Of a stretch of DNA of 60,031 nt, positions 8,806 through 17,597 are shown piece by piece. Each line of letters starts with the position of its first letter. Position 1 is the first letter of the stretch. Made by a program: the position numbers and the translations under genes. The stretch is taken from NCBI GenBank assembly GCA_015057435.1, contig SVEJ01000014.1:1-60031 (forward strand), read 5' to 3'. The stretch comes from Lachnospiraceae bacterium (lineage in GTDB: Bacteria; Bacillota; Clostridia; Lachnospirales; Lachnospiraceae). Below the pieces are notes generated by a model that had not been told where the DNA came from, ran no database searches, and was given only the letters and a program-made list of their open reading frames with translations.

Positions 8806-9097
8806 ATAACGGATATTTGTAGATATTTGTACATATATATTTGATAATAAAATAAAAAAATGTAAAACTTTCTGTTTTGCAACAAAATAGTATATAAATC
8901 AAGAAAAATTCGTTTTGTAATACAAAATATTGTGTGATGTATCACAATACTTAATAATAATTTAATAAGTTCGTTGTTATGTGACGCATTACAATCATAA
9001 CATATATTTGATAAAGTCGTAAACGGTCGACAATGCATTGACTCTGTCAATAATAGAATTACTAATGGCGAAAACCAGGTGATTTAGGAGGTAAAGT
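8806..9097. promoter_or_regulatory. AT-rich control region with repeated dyads and an 0A-like box
   Basis: There is no gene in this 290-base stretch. It holds two matching dyads, TGTGATGTATCACA (8933-8946) and TGTGACGCATTACA (8980-8993), of the shared form TGTGAYGYATYACA, plus TTTTGT-AAT-ACAAAA at 8913-8927. GTCGACA at 9026-9032 is, on the other strand, TGTCGAC, one base from the Spo0A box TGTCGAA. A possible promoter is TTGACT (9038-9043) with TACTAA about 16 bases on. Together these suggest a controlled promoter for the Spo0A-like pair. Confidence 0.5.
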
Positions 9098-9889
9098 ATG
9101 ATTAATGTTATGATTGGAAATCATGGTGAGTTCATGCGAAAGAAAATGGAAGATATTATTAAACGACAGACACAGTGTCATTTATTAGGTTCATATAGTG
9201 ATGGAATGCAGTTATATGAAAGTATTGTAACAAATGTACCTGATATTGTGATTTTGAATCCGGTTATGCCGAAACTTGATGGAATTGGTGTGATTGAAAA
9301 AGTACGAATGAAAGCACATTTGGACAAGGTGACATTTATACTTGTAGCAGATGACCATCAGACAAAGGTTTTGAATGTTTTACAAAATCGGAAAAATGTA
9401 AAGTTTCTTCCATGGGATCAAGAAGAAAAGACGTTAGTCAAATGTATACTAGACACAACGAAAACGGTTTCGAGTATCAATAAGGCAATTCAGATTGAAG
9501 ATATTATTGTAAAACAAGGTAATAGAGAAAAAGATTTGAATATGTTAGTTACACAGATGATACATGAAATCGGTGTACCTGCACATATCAAAGGATATCT
9601 GTATTTACGAACAGCAATTATTATGGCGGTTGATAATATGGATGTATTAAATGCGGTAACCAAACAGCTTTATCCGGATATTGCAAAGGAATACGGAACA
9701 ACAGATACGAGAGTGGAACGAGCTATACGCCATGCAATAGAAGTAGCATGGGAGCGAGGAAATATTGATGTGATTCATGATTTGTTCGGTTATACAATTC
9801 AGGCAGATAAAGGAAAACCAACGAATTCAGAATTTATTGCATTAATGTCTGATCGTATTCGTTTGGATAAGATGAATAAAGCAAGTTAG
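9098..9889 (+). CDS. Spo0A-like regulator with a degenerate receiver domain (copy 1)
   Basis: Residues from about 150 to 263 match the Spo0A DNA-binding domain closely: [14 protein letters not shown] from 154, [13 protein letters not shown] from 206, and [13 protein letters not shown] near the end. The N-terminal receiver-like domain has lost its chemistry: the acidic pair (DD in Spo0A) reads NH, the phosphorylated aspartate is Asn54 (VILNPVMP), the switch threonine is Val, and the lysine is missing. It therefore cannot be a normal phosphorelay target. AGGAGG precedes the ATG. It lies 18 bases ahead of a second similar gene. It may bind 0A boxes without phosphate, or after sensing something else. 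Confidence 0.88.
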   Translation: MINVMIGNHGEFMRKKMEDIIKRQTQCHLLGSYSDGMQLYESIVTNVPDIVILNPVMPKLDGIGVIEKVRMKAHLDKVTFILVADDHQTKVLNVLQNRKNVKFLPWDQEEKTLVKCILDTTKTVSSINKAIQIEDIIVKQGNREKDLNMLVTQMIHEIGVPAHIKGYLYLRTAIIMAVDNMDVLNAVTKQLYPDIAKEYGTTDTRVERAIRHAIEVAWERGNIDVIHDLFGYTIQADKGKPTNSEFIALMSDRIRLDKMNKAS

Positions 9890-9907
9890 TGTTTGGAGGA
9901 AGATGAT

Positions 9908-10738
9908 ATGAGAGATAGTATGAAAATTTTAGTAGCTTCTAGCCGTACAAGAGAAGATAAAACAGAGATTTTTACCTATATGAAACAGTTTGATTATGTC
10001 ATAAAAGAAGTCAATGATACATATGATGTGATTTTACATGAAATTAAGGAAATGCAACCAGATATGGTTATATCGAGTATCTGTCTACCGGGCGGAGATG
10101 GCATTTCACTATTTCAGGAATGTAAAAAGATTGAGACACTTGAAAATATGAAAATGATTTTTCTGACAGAGATTACGGCGCAGTCTGTGATTGATCTTGC
10201 TTATGATACAGGTGTTGATTATTACTTTATGTATAATCAGGATAAACGTTTTATAGCAAGAATCTTAGAACGAATCTTAGAAAATCACTATAATGAAAAA
10301 CAAAAAAGAATACAAAGTCGTAATATGACACCGGAACAAAAGCAGATGCTTTTTGATTCGGCATTAGAAAATGATATTACAAAGATGATTCGTGAAATTG
10401 GTATTCCGGCTCATATCAAAGGGTATCAATACATTCGTGAAGGCATCATGATGTCTGTAAAGGAACCGGAGATACTTAATTATATTACCAAATTTTTGTA
10501 TCCAACGATTGCGAAGAAATATCAGACAACAACAAGCAGTGTAGAACGAGCGATTCGTCATGCAATTGAGGTTGCTTGGAATCGCGGGAAAATCGAAATG
10601 ATGGAGGACTTGTTTGGCCATAATGTAGGATGTGGAAAAGGGAAACCAACCAATTCTGAATTTATTGCATTAATAGCAGATAAATTCAGATTGGAATATC
10701 GCATGAAAGGCTACGAGTTTGAAGAGTTTTCTGCATAA
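9908..10738 (+). CDS. Spo0A-like regulator with a degenerate receiver domain (copy 2)
   Basis: The 276-residue product again ends in a Spo0A-type DNA-binding domain ([48 protein letters not shown]). In the receiver the acidic pair is SS (VASSRT), the phosphorylation aspartate is Ser57 (VISSICLP), and the lysine position reads Tyr in YFMYNQD; the switch threonine is kept. An extra acidic tail (YEFEEFSA) follows the domain. The start at 9908 has GGAGG 8 bases upstream. Both copies probably come from one duplication and are co-transcribed; the receivers are less alike than the DNA-binding parts. Heterodimers are possible. Confidence 0.88.
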   Translation: MRDSMKILVASSRTREDKTEIFTYMKQFDYVIKEVNDTYDVILHEIKEMQPDMVISSICLPGGDGISLFQECKKIETLENMKMIFLTEITAQSVIDLAYDTGVDYYFMYNQDKRFIARILERILENHYNEKQKRIQSRNMTPEQKQMLFDSALENDITKMIREIGIPAHIKGYQYIREGIMMSVKEPEILNYITKFLYPTIAKKYQTTTSSVERAIRHAIEVAWNRGKIEMMEDLFGHNVGCGKGKPTNSEFIALIADKFRLEYRMKGYEFEEFSA

Positions 10739-10820
10739 AAATCTTCCGTTTTCTATTGGTATGTGCTACAATTGATTAGATTGTATGAATCAATATTGGT
10801 AGACAAAGGAGAAGGGGATT

Positions 10821-12251
10821 ATGAAGAAGATTGTCTATGTTGCGTCGGAATGTGTACCATTTATTAAAACAGGCGGCCTTGCTGATGTTGTTGGTACCTT
10901 ACCGAAGATTTTTGATAAAACAAAATATGATGTGAGAGTTATTATTCCGAATTATCAGTGTATTCCTGCAAAGTTCAAGGAAAAGATGCGCTATATTACG
11001 AACTTTCATATGGATATAGGAGATCATTCTCAGTATGTAGGAATTATGTATATGGAATATGAAGGTGTTCCTGTTTATTTTATTGATAATGAATTCTATT
11101 TTAATGGTCCTACACCATATAGTGAGACAAAATGGGATATTGAAAAGTTTTGTTACTTTTCAAAAGCTGCATTATCTATCTTGCCGGTAATCGGTTTTAG
11201 ACCTGAGATTGTGCATTGTCATGATTGGCAGGCAGGTATGATTCCTGTATATTTGAAGACGTTATTTGCAGGTAATCCATTCTTTAGCGGTATGAAGTCT
11301 ATTATGACGATTCATAATCTGCAATTTCAAGGTAAGTGGGATATTGAACATGTAAGATATTGTTCAGGTCTTCCGGATTATTTGTTTACAGCTGATAAGT
11401 TAGAATTACATAAGGATGCATCGATGTTAAAGGGTGGCTTAGTATATGCGGATATTATTACAACGGTAAGTAATACATATGCGTATGAAATTCAGACATC
11501 GTATTACGGTGAGAATCTGGATGGCCTTTTACAAGCGAGAAACCAGTCTTTGGTTGGTATTGTGAACGGTATTGATTATGAGGTATATAATCCTGAGAAG
11601 GATCCTGCACTGAAAAAGCCTTATAATGTGAAGAATTTTAAGAAGAACAAGGTTGTTAACAAATTAGCACTTCAAAAAGAATTAGGATTACCGGAAGACA
11701 AGAATCAGTTTGTTCTCGGTATCATCTCAAGACTGACAGATCAAAAAGGATTAGATCTTGTAGATGCTGTTATGAATGAGATTTGTCAGGACGGGGTACA
11801 GTTTGTTGTACTAGGAACCGGAGATCCGCGATATGAGGATATGTTCCGTTACTATCAGGGTATTCATCCGGCAAAGGTAAGTGCGAACATTTACTTCTCT
11901 GATGAATTATCACATAAGATGTACGGCGGTTGTGATGCAATTTTGGTTCCGTCAAGATTTGAACCGTGTGGTTTGACACAGTTGATGGCACTTAGATACG
12001 GTTCGTTACCGATTGTAAGAGAAACCGGTGGTCTGAAGGATACGGTTATTCCGTATAATGAATATGAACAGACAGGAACAGGATTTTCTTTTACAAATTA
12101 CAATGCACACGAGTTGCTTAATACGATTAATTATGCGAAGGATGTATTTTATAACCAGAAAAAGAGTTGGGATAATATGATGGTTCGTGCTATGAATCAG
12201 AATTATTCCTGGGCGAATTCTGCAAAACAATATGAGGATTTATATTGCTAG
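10821..12251 (+). CDS. glgA: Glycogen synthase (ADP-glucose type, GT5)
   Basis: GlgA adds glucose from ADP-glucose to growing alpha-1,4-glucan. The 476-residue protein is full length. The ADP-glucose-binding KTGGLADVVGTLPK starts at residue 16; DWQAGMIPVYL and TIHNLQFQG follow in the N-terminal Rossmann domain; the C-terminal domain has SRLTDQKGLDL, PSRFEPCGLTQLMALRYGSLPI and RETGGLKDTV. AAGGAGAAGGGG precedes the ATG. No other glg gene is near, and a terminator follows. A TACAAT at 10767-10772 could be its own -10 box, 50 bases before the gene, although co-transcription with the Spo0A-like pair cannot be excluded. Confidence 0.95.
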   Translation: MKKIVYVASECVPFIKTGGLADVVGTLPKIFDKTKYDVRVIIPNYQCIPAKFKEKMRYITNFHMDIGDHSQYVGIMYMEYEGVPVYFIDNEFYFNGPTPYSETKWDIEKFCYFSKAALSILPVIGFRPEIVHCHDWQAGMIPVYLKTLFAGNPFFSGMKSIMTIHNLQFQGKWDIEHVRYCSGLPDYLFTADKLELHKDASMLKGGLVYADIITTVSNTYAYEIQTSYYGENLDGLLQARNQSLVGIVNGIDYEVYNPEKDPALKKPYNVKNFKKNKVVNKLALQKELGLPEDKNQFVLGIISRLTDQKGLDLVDAVMNEICQDGVQFVVLGTGDPRYEDMFRYYQGIHPAKVSANIYFSDELSHKMYGGCDAILVPSRFEPCGLTQLMALRYGSLPIVRETGGLKDTVIPYNEYEQTGTGFSFTNYNAHELLNTINYAKDVFYNQKKSWDNMMVRAMNQNYSWANSAKQYEDLYC

Positions 12252-12266
12252 AATGAATTGAATGGG

Positions 12267-12304
12267 GTTATTCTCTTTCTGACGGAAGGGAATAACTCTT
12301 TTTT
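12267..12304 (+). terminator. Rho-independent terminator after glgA
   Basis: GTTATTC at 12267-12273 pairs with GAATAAC at 12290-12296, with further weak pairing inside, followed by TCTTTTTT. Confidence 0.8.
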
Positions 12305-12369
12305 CGTTATAGTCAAATCAGATAAAATCATGTACAATGACAGAAGTGACTGAGAAAAGAGGAATGATT

Positions 12370-14115
12370 ATGGCTTTCGATGGAGTAGTGATTTCAAATA
12401 TAGTAAGAGATATGAAGGAGCGTCTCGTAGGAGGACGCATATATAAGATATATCAGCCGGAAAATGACGAGATTAACCTGGTCGTGAAAAATCACGGAAC
12501 TACATATCGATTAATGTTGAATGCAAGTGCAACGTTGCCGCTTGTGTACTTTTTGGAAGAGAATAAGCAAAACCCGCCGACAGCACCGAATTTCTGTATG
12601 CTTTTAAGAAAACATATCGGAAATGGAAGAATTGTTGATGTAAAACAACCTCATTTTGAGCGTATTATTGAAGTAGAGATAGAACATCTTGATGAAATGG
12701 GAGATGTGTGCAAAAAGCGATTGGTTGTGGAATTGATGGGTAAGCACAGTAATATTATTTTTTTGGAAGAAGACGGAAGAATTATTGATTCTATCAAAAG
12801 AATTGGTGCACAGATTAGTTCAGTTAGAGAAGTGCTTCCGGGAAGAGAATATGTTTTGCCACCGAACGAGAAGATGAATCCGTTTGATGTGGAAGAATCG
12901 TATTTCAAAAATGTAATAATGGAGCAATCCATGTCTATTGATAAAGCAATCTATACCGCTGTTACGGGTTTTTCTAAGTTGATTGCTAACGAGCTTTGTT
13001 ATGAGGCAGGAGTTGATGGCAACTTTAGTACAGATAGTTTGGCAGAAAGTAACAAGGATGCATTATGGAAAAGCTTTAGCTTATTAGTGAATCGCATGCA
13101 AGAAGGGGATTACAGACCACAGATTGTATATCAGGATGATGTACCTGTAGCATTTAGCGCAATCCCACTTGCGATGTATACTGATTTGAATATCGAAGAG
13201 TTTGATACAATATCCAATGTCTTAGCGACTTATTACAGTGAAAAAGATACACATTCAAGAATGCACCAAAAATCTACGGATTTACGTAAAGTATTATCAA
13301 CAGCAATAGAGCGCACTGCTAAAAAGTATGATATTCAAAGAAAACAGATTAAGGACACAGAAAAGAGAGAGAAGTACCGTATCTATGGAGAATTATTGCA
13401 AACTTACGGATATGAAATAAAACCGGGAGATAAGAACATTACGGTAATCAATTACTATGATAACGAAGAAATTACAATACCGCTTGATGAGAATCTGACG
13501 CCTGTTGAAAACGCGAATCGTTATTTTGACAAATATAATAAGTTAAAGCGAACATATGAGGCGTCTCTTAATCTTGTGCAGGAAAGTAAGGCTACGCTTG
13601 ATCATTTACTCTCGTTACAAAACAGTATGGAAATTGCTACTTCCGAAGCGGACCTTGCAGAAATTAAGGAAGAGATGGTGTTAGCCGGATTGGTAAAAGC
13701 AAAACAAGAGAAGAAAACAGGTGTGAAAGCAGAAAAAAGTAAACCGTTACACTATGTTTCTTCAGACGGATTCCATATGTATGTTGGAAAGAATAACTTG
13801 CAAAATGAAAGATTGACATTCAAGACTGCCGGACCGAAAGATTTGTGGTTTCATGCAAAGGAAATGCCGGGCTCTCATGTGATTGTAAAATTGGAAGGTG
13901 CAGAGGATGTGCCGGATGCAACCTATGAAGAAGCAGCACGTCTTGCTGCATACTATTCTTCGGGGAAAACCAGTCCGAAGGTGGAGATTGACTATACCCG
14001 TCGAGGCAACTTAAAGAAACCGCCACAAGCAAACCCTGGCTATGTTATATATCATACTAATTATTCTATGGTTGCGTTGCCGGATATCAAAGGAATTGTG
14101 GAAGTGAAGGAGTAA
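12370..14115 (+). CDS. rqcH: RqcH / NFACT family ribosome quality-control protein
   Basis: RqcH binds stalled 50S subunits and directs tRNA-Ala to add alanine tails that mark the nascent chain for decay; older annotations call it fibronectin-binding protein. The 581-residue product opens with the NFACT-N domain (MAFDGVVISNIVRDM), has PNFCMLLRKHI near residue 80, a long coiled-coil/HhH middle (about 290-440), and an NFACT-R domain with LHYVSSDGFHMYVGKNNLQN and KDLWFHAKEMPGSHVIV. The start at 12370 is set by AGAGG 7 bases upstream and by the family's usual MAFDG opening. It stands alone between terminator and promoter. Confidence 0.92.
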   Translation: MAFDGVVISNIVRDMKERLVGGRIYKIYQPENDEINLVVKNHGTTYRLMLNASATLPLVYFLEENKQNPPTAPNFCMLLRKHIGNGRIVDVKQPHFERIIEVEIEHLDEMGDVCKKRLVVELMGKHSNIIFLEEDGRIIDSIKRIGAQISSVREVLPGREYVLPPNEKMNPFDVEESYFKNVIMEQSMSIDKAIYTAVTGFSKLIANELCYEAGVDGNFSTDSLAESNKDALWKSFSLLVNRMQEGDYRPQIVYQDDVPVAFSAIPLAMYTDLNIEEFDTISNVLATYYSEKDTHSRMHQKSTDLRKVLSTAIERTAKKYDIQRKQIKDTEKREKYRIYGELLQTYGYEIKPGDKNITVINYYDNEEITIPLDENLTPVENANRYFDKYNKLKRTYEASLNLVQESKATLDHLLSLQNSMEIATSEADLAEIKEEMVLAGLVKAKQEKKTGVKAEKSKPLHYVSSDGFHMYVGKNNLQNERLTFKTAGPKDLWFHAKEMPGSHVIVKLEGAEDVPDATYEEAARLAAYYSSGKTSPKVEIDYTRRGNLKKPPQANPGYVIYHTNYSMVALPDIKGIVEVKE

Positions 14116-14127
14116 TTAATCATCTTC

Positions 14128-14156
14128 TTGCATTTCTTCTTATATTCAGTTATAAT
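14128..14156 (+). promoter_or_regulatory. SigA-type promoter of yicC-gmk-rpoZ
   Basis: TTGCAT at 14128-14133, 17-base spacer, TATAAT at 14151-14156. The expected start of transcription is about 14163. Confidence 0.75.
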
Positions 14157-14162
14157 TTATTA

Positions 14163-14202
14163 GTTATCGTATGCTTTTCTGTTATGTATGCGATACGATA
14201 AC
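14163..14202 (+). promoter_or_regulatory. 5'-leader hairpin of the yicC operon
   Basis: GTTATCGTAT at 14163-14172 is perfectly complementary to ATACGATAAC at 14193-14202, and the pairing can go on by GC/GC with one bulge. There is no T-run, so it is not a terminator. It begins where transcription should start, so the mRNA would open with the hairpin, or the DNA dyad is an operator over the start site. Confidence 0.6.
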
Positions 14203-14238
14203 ACAGAACAGATGAATTGGAAGAGAAGGTGAACCGAT

Positions 14239-15117
14239 TTGATTAAGAGTATGACAGGCTTTGGTCGTGCGGAGAGTGTAACCAAGGAACGTAAGATTAT
14301 TATCGAGATGAAGTCCGTTAATCACAGGTATTGTGATATGAATATTAAAATGCCGAAGAAATTCAATTTCTTTGAAGCATCTATACGTAATCATTTGAAA
14401 ACGTATATCGGAAGAGGTAAAGTTGATATATTCATTACTTATGAAGATTACAGAGAGAGTAATGTTTGCGTCAAATATAATTCAGAGATTGCTGCAGAGT
14501 ATGTGAAATACTTGCACCAGATGGCAGAAGAATTCCAATTAAAAACAGACTTATCACCTGTTGCGTTGTCACGTTTTCCGGAGGTTATGACGTTAGAAGA
14601 ACAGACAGATAACGAAGAGGAACTTTGGAAAGAAATTGCCGCTATTTTGGATGAGGCTGCAACACAGTTTGTAGAATCAAGAACCAAAGAAGGTGAAGCA
14701 CTTAAGAATGATTTGATTGCGAAGTTGGATGGTATGCTTTTAATGGTAGATTATATTGAGAGCACATCGCCTTCCTTGATTGATGATTATCGTGCAAGAT
14801 TAGAGACAAAAGTGAAAGAATTGCTTGAGAATACAACAATAGATGAGGCGAGAATTGCAACAGAGGTTACTATCTATGCAGACAAGATTTGTGTGGATGA
14901 AGAGACTGTAAGACTTCGTAGCCACATTGAGAATACCAAGGCGATTCTACTTGAGGGTGGCAATGTTGGACGTAAGCTCGATTTTATTGCCCAGGAGATG
15001 AATCGAGAGGCCAATACAATTTTGTCAAAAGCGAATTCTTTGGATATTTCGAACAAAGCAATCGATTTGAAAACAGAGATTGAAAAAGTTAGAGAACAAA
15101 TACAGAATATAGAATAA
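14239..15117 (+). CDS. yicC: YicC-family endoribonuclease
   Basis: The protein begins MIKSMTGFGRAE, the family's hallmark opening, so the TTG at 14239 is the start; AAGGTGA lies 7 bases before it. YicC proteins in E. coli and B. subtilis (YloC) act as RNases. The 292-residue length is normal. The C-terminal half shows the conserved RLRSHIENTKAIL and GRKLDFIAQEMNREANTI, the latter a probable active-site helix. The gene leads into gmk (18 bases) and rpoZ, the same order as in many Firmicutes. A TTG start may lower its output against the downstream genes. Confidence 0.93.
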   Translation: MIKSMTGFGRAESVTKERKIIIEMKSVNHRYCDMNIKMPKKFNFFEASIRNHLKTYIGRGKVDIFITYEDYRESNVCVKYNSEIAAEYVKYLHQMAEEFQLKTDLSPVALSRFPEVMTLEEQTDNEEELWKEIAAILDEAATQFVESRTKEGEALKNDLIAKLDGMLLMVDYIESTSPSLIDDYRARLETKVKELLENTTIDEARIATEVTIYADKICVDEETVRLRSHIENTKAILLEGGNVGRKLDFIAQEMNREANTILSKANSLDISNKAIDLKTEIEKVREQIQNIE

Positions 15118-15135
15118 AAGATAGAAGGTGAGCAT

Positions 15136-15771
15136 ATGAATAAAAAAGGTGTGCTGATTGTAATATCCGGATTTTCGGGCGTCGGCAAAGGAACCGTAGT
15201 TAAGAAACTAATTGAGAAATATGGATATAGTCTTTCAGTTTCTGCAACGACGAGACAACCAAGACCGGGTGAGGTAGATGGTAAGGATTACTATTTTAAA
15301 ACAGTTGCTGAGTTTGAAAACCTGATTGATTATAATGGTTTCATTGAATGGGCGCAGTATGTGGAGAATTATTATGGTACTCCTAGAAAATTTGTTGAAG
15401 ATGAAATTGAAAAAGGTAATAATGTTATCTTAGAGATAGAAGTTCAGGGTGCAATGAGAGTGAAGGAACAGTATCCGAATGCAGTTTTGATCTTTTTAAC
15501 AGCGCCGGACGCACAAAGTTTGAAGTCCCGATTAGAAGGTCGCGGTACAGAGGATGCGAAAGTGATTAAGAAGCGCTTGAAACGTGCGTATGAAGAGACA
15601 GATGATATGTCACATTATGATTATTTGGTTGTAAATGATGATTTGGACAAATGCGTTGATGATGTGAACGCAGTTATTATCGCTGAAGGATTCAAAACAT
15701 CGAACAACCTTGAATATATTACAAAAACTAAGAATGAATTAGAAGAGATTCGAAAGGAGATTACATTATGA
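15136..15771 (+). CDS. gmk: Guanylate kinase
   Basis: Gmk turns GMP into GDP using ATP. The P-loop SGFSGVGKGTVV begins at residue 11, followed by the GMP-binding SATTRQPRPGEVDGKDYYF and later EIEVQGAMRVKEQYP and LKSRLEGRGTED. At 211 residues it is full length. GAAGGTGA precedes the ATG. It is the second gene of yicC-gmk-rpoZ and overlaps rpoZ by four bases (ATGA), so the two are translationally coupled. (p)ppGpp inhibits Gmk in many Firmicutes. Confidence 0.97.
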   Translation: MNKKGVLIVISGFSGVGKGTVVKKLIEKYGYSLSVSATTRQPRPGEVDGKDYYFKTVAEFENLIDYNGFIEWAQYVENYYGTPRKFVEDEIEKGNNVILEIEVQGAMRVKEQYPNAVLIFLTAPDAQSLKSRLEGRGTEDAKVIKKRLKRAYEETDDMSHYDYLVVNDDLDKCVDDVNAVIIAEGFKTSNNLEYITKTKNELEEIRKEITL

Positions 15772-16004
15772 TCCATCCATCATATTCAGATTTAATGGAA
15801 GTAGTTAACAGTGAGGTAGAACCGGGAGAACAGCCGGTAGTACAGAGTAGATACTCTATCGTACTTGCAACAGCTAAGAGAGCAAGACAGATTATTGCTG
15901 GTGAAACACCTTTGGTAGACGGCGAAGGGAAAAAGCCATTGTCTGTTGCAGTGGACGAGTTATATAAGAGCAAAGTTAAGATTGTTGGTGACGAGGAAGA
16001 GTAA
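15768..16004 (+). CDS. rpoZ: RNA polymerase omega subunit
   Basis: The small 78-residue protein has the omega signature SRYSIVLATAKRARQI, the helix that clamps the beta' subunit, preceded by a PSYSDLM opening and followed by the KPLSVAVDELYKSKV segment. Omega helps assemble RNA polymerase. The ATG overlaps the gmk stop. A hairpin follows, which probably ends the operon. The protein is somewhat long N-terminal to the conserved helix (insert EVEPGEQPV), a modest difference from the E. coli form. Confidence 0.95.
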   Translation: MIHPSYSDLMEVVNSEVEPGEQPVVQSRYSIVLATAKRARQIIAGETPLVDGEGKKPLSVAVDELYKSKVKIVGDEEE

Positions 16005-16012
16005 ACAATTTA

Positions 16013-16040
16013 GGGGCAGACAGAACTTGTCTGCCTCTTG
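16013..16040 (+). terminator. Hairpin terminator after rpoZ
   Basis: GGCAGACA (16015-16022) pairs with TGTCTGCC (16028-16035) with a 5-base loop and a wobble extension; only a short T-rich tail (TCTTGTTAT) follows, so read-through into murE is likely. Confidence 0.6.
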
Positions 16041-16091
16041 TTATGTAGTTGCGAATTGCCTGTTTTTTGTAGGAAAATGAAGGAGCGTTTT

Positions 16092-17597
16092 ATGATTTTA
16101 GAAAAATTATTAAAAAACATAGATTTCACTTTAGTACAGGGAAGTTTAGAAACAGAAGTTTTAGATGTTTGTAATGATTCCAGAAAAGTAGCAGAAGGTG
16201 CATTGTTTTTTTGTATAACGGGAGCAGTATTTGACGGTCATCAATATGCACAGGACGTAGCCGATAAGAAAGCTTCGGTATTGGTAATCGAAAAGGACGT
16301 AGATCTTACGGAATACAAAAATGTAACGGTAATAAAAGTAGCGAGTACCCGTTATGCTATGGGAATGATTTGTGCTGCATTTTATGAACATCCTTCTTCC
16401 AAATTAAAAGTGATTGGAATTACGGGTACAAAAGGAAAAACTACTACGACGTATATGATCAAAGCAATGCTTGAAGCAGCCGGTCATAAAACCGGATTGA
16501 TTGGTACGATTGAGACAATTATTGGGGATGTGGTAACTCCGGCTAATAATACAACACCGGAATCTATTGTCTTGCAAAAAACACTAAAAGACATGGTAGA
16601 TGCGGGATTGGACACTGTTGTTATGGAAGTGTCTTCGCAAGGGTTGATGCTTGATCGTGTGGCAGGTGTTGAATTTGACTACGGTATTTTTACCAATTTG
16701 TCACAAGATCATATCGGACCGAATGAACATAAAGATTTTGATGATTATAAATACTGGAAGTCTCAAATGTTTACAATGTGTAAGGTTGGTATTTTTAATG
16801 CAGATGATCCGTATTGTCAAGATATGTTAAAAACACATACTTGTGATGTAGTAACGTATGGTATGAAAACACAGGCGGATTATCATGCTTCGAATCTGAA
16901 TTTGTATAAAAAGGACGGCTGTCTTGGAATTACGTATGTATTAGGCGGAACTTATCAGTCAGATATTTTGGTTGGTATGCCTGGAGAATTTTCTGTACAC
17001 AATTCATTGGCTGCAGTTGCAGTGGCAAGTCTGATGGGTGTATCAATTGCGCGTATTGCAGAAATTTTAAAAACAATTCATGTAAAAGGAAGAGTTGAAT
17101 TAATACCGATTTCAGATGCATTTACTATTTTAATTGACTATGCACATAATGCAATGAGTTTAGAAAGTATTCTCCTTACATTGCGCGCATATGAACCGAC
17201 GAGATTGGTTACGCTGTTTGGATGCGGCGGAAATCGCGCAAAGTCCCGTCGTTATGAAATGGGGGAGGTATCAGGCAGATTAGCTGATTTGACAATTATT
17301 ACGTCTGATAATCCAAGAAACGAAGAACCGCAGGCAATTATAGATGATATTAAGATTGGTATGAATAAAACAAATGGAGAATATGTCGAAATAATTGATC
17401 GAAAAGAAGCGATTCGCTATGCGATTATGAATGCGTCAGCCGGAGATGTGATTGTTCTTGCAGGTAAAGGACATGAAGATTATCAGGAGATTCAGGGGAA
17501 GAAATATCACATGGATGAACGTGATTTGATAAGAGAAGTGTTGGAGGAAGAAGATGTCACCAAAATTTGCGGATATAATAATCGATATTTCGCATGA
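16092..17597 (+). CDS. murE: UDP-MurNAc-L-Ala-D-Glu: meso-diaminopimelate ligase
   Basis: MurE adds the third residue of the peptidoglycan stem peptide. The ATP loop GITGTKGKTTTTYM is near residue 110. The DNPR motif at 406-409 (TSDNPRNEEP) is the one that selects meso-diaminopimelate rather than lysine. The Mur ligase middle domain shows EVSSQGLMLDRV, and VLAGKGHEDYQ lies near the end. The product is 501 residues. The start at 16092 has AAGGAG 7 bases upstream; in-frame ATG-less upstream sequence is not supported. Its last 44 bases overlap the start of priA in another frame. Confidence 0.95.
   Translation: MILEKLLKNIDFTLVQGSLETEVLDVCNDSRKVAEGALFFCITGAVFDGHQYAQDVADKKASVLVIEKDVDLTEYKNVTVIKVASTRYAMGMICAAFYEHPSSKLKVIGITGTKGKTTTTYMIKAMLEAAGHKTGLIGTIETIIGDVVTPANNTTPESIVLQKTLKDMVDAGLDTVVMEVSSQGLMLDRVAGVEFDYGIFTNLSQDHIGPNEHKDFDDYKYWKSQMFTMCKVGIFNADDPYCQDMLKTHTCDVVTYGMKTQADYHASNLNLYKKDGCLGITYVLGGTYQSDILVGMPGEFSVHNSLAAVAVASLMGVSIARIAEILKTIHVKGRVELIPISDAFTILIDYAHNAMSLESILLTLRAYEPTRLVTLFGCGGNRAKSRRYEMGEVSGRLADLTIITSDNPRNEEPQAIIDDIKIGMNKTNGEYVEIIDRKEAIRYAIMNASAGDVIVLAGKGHEDYQEIQGKKYHMDERDLIREVLEEEDVTKICGYNNRYFA

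Noticed and set aside
9098-10738. Orthologue of the sporulation master regulator spo0A
   Set aside because: Both copies lack the phosphorylated Asp and the acidic pair, and the neighbours are not those of spo0A.
14163-14202. The inverted repeat as terminator of rqcH
   Set aside because: There is no T-run, and it lies after a good promoter.
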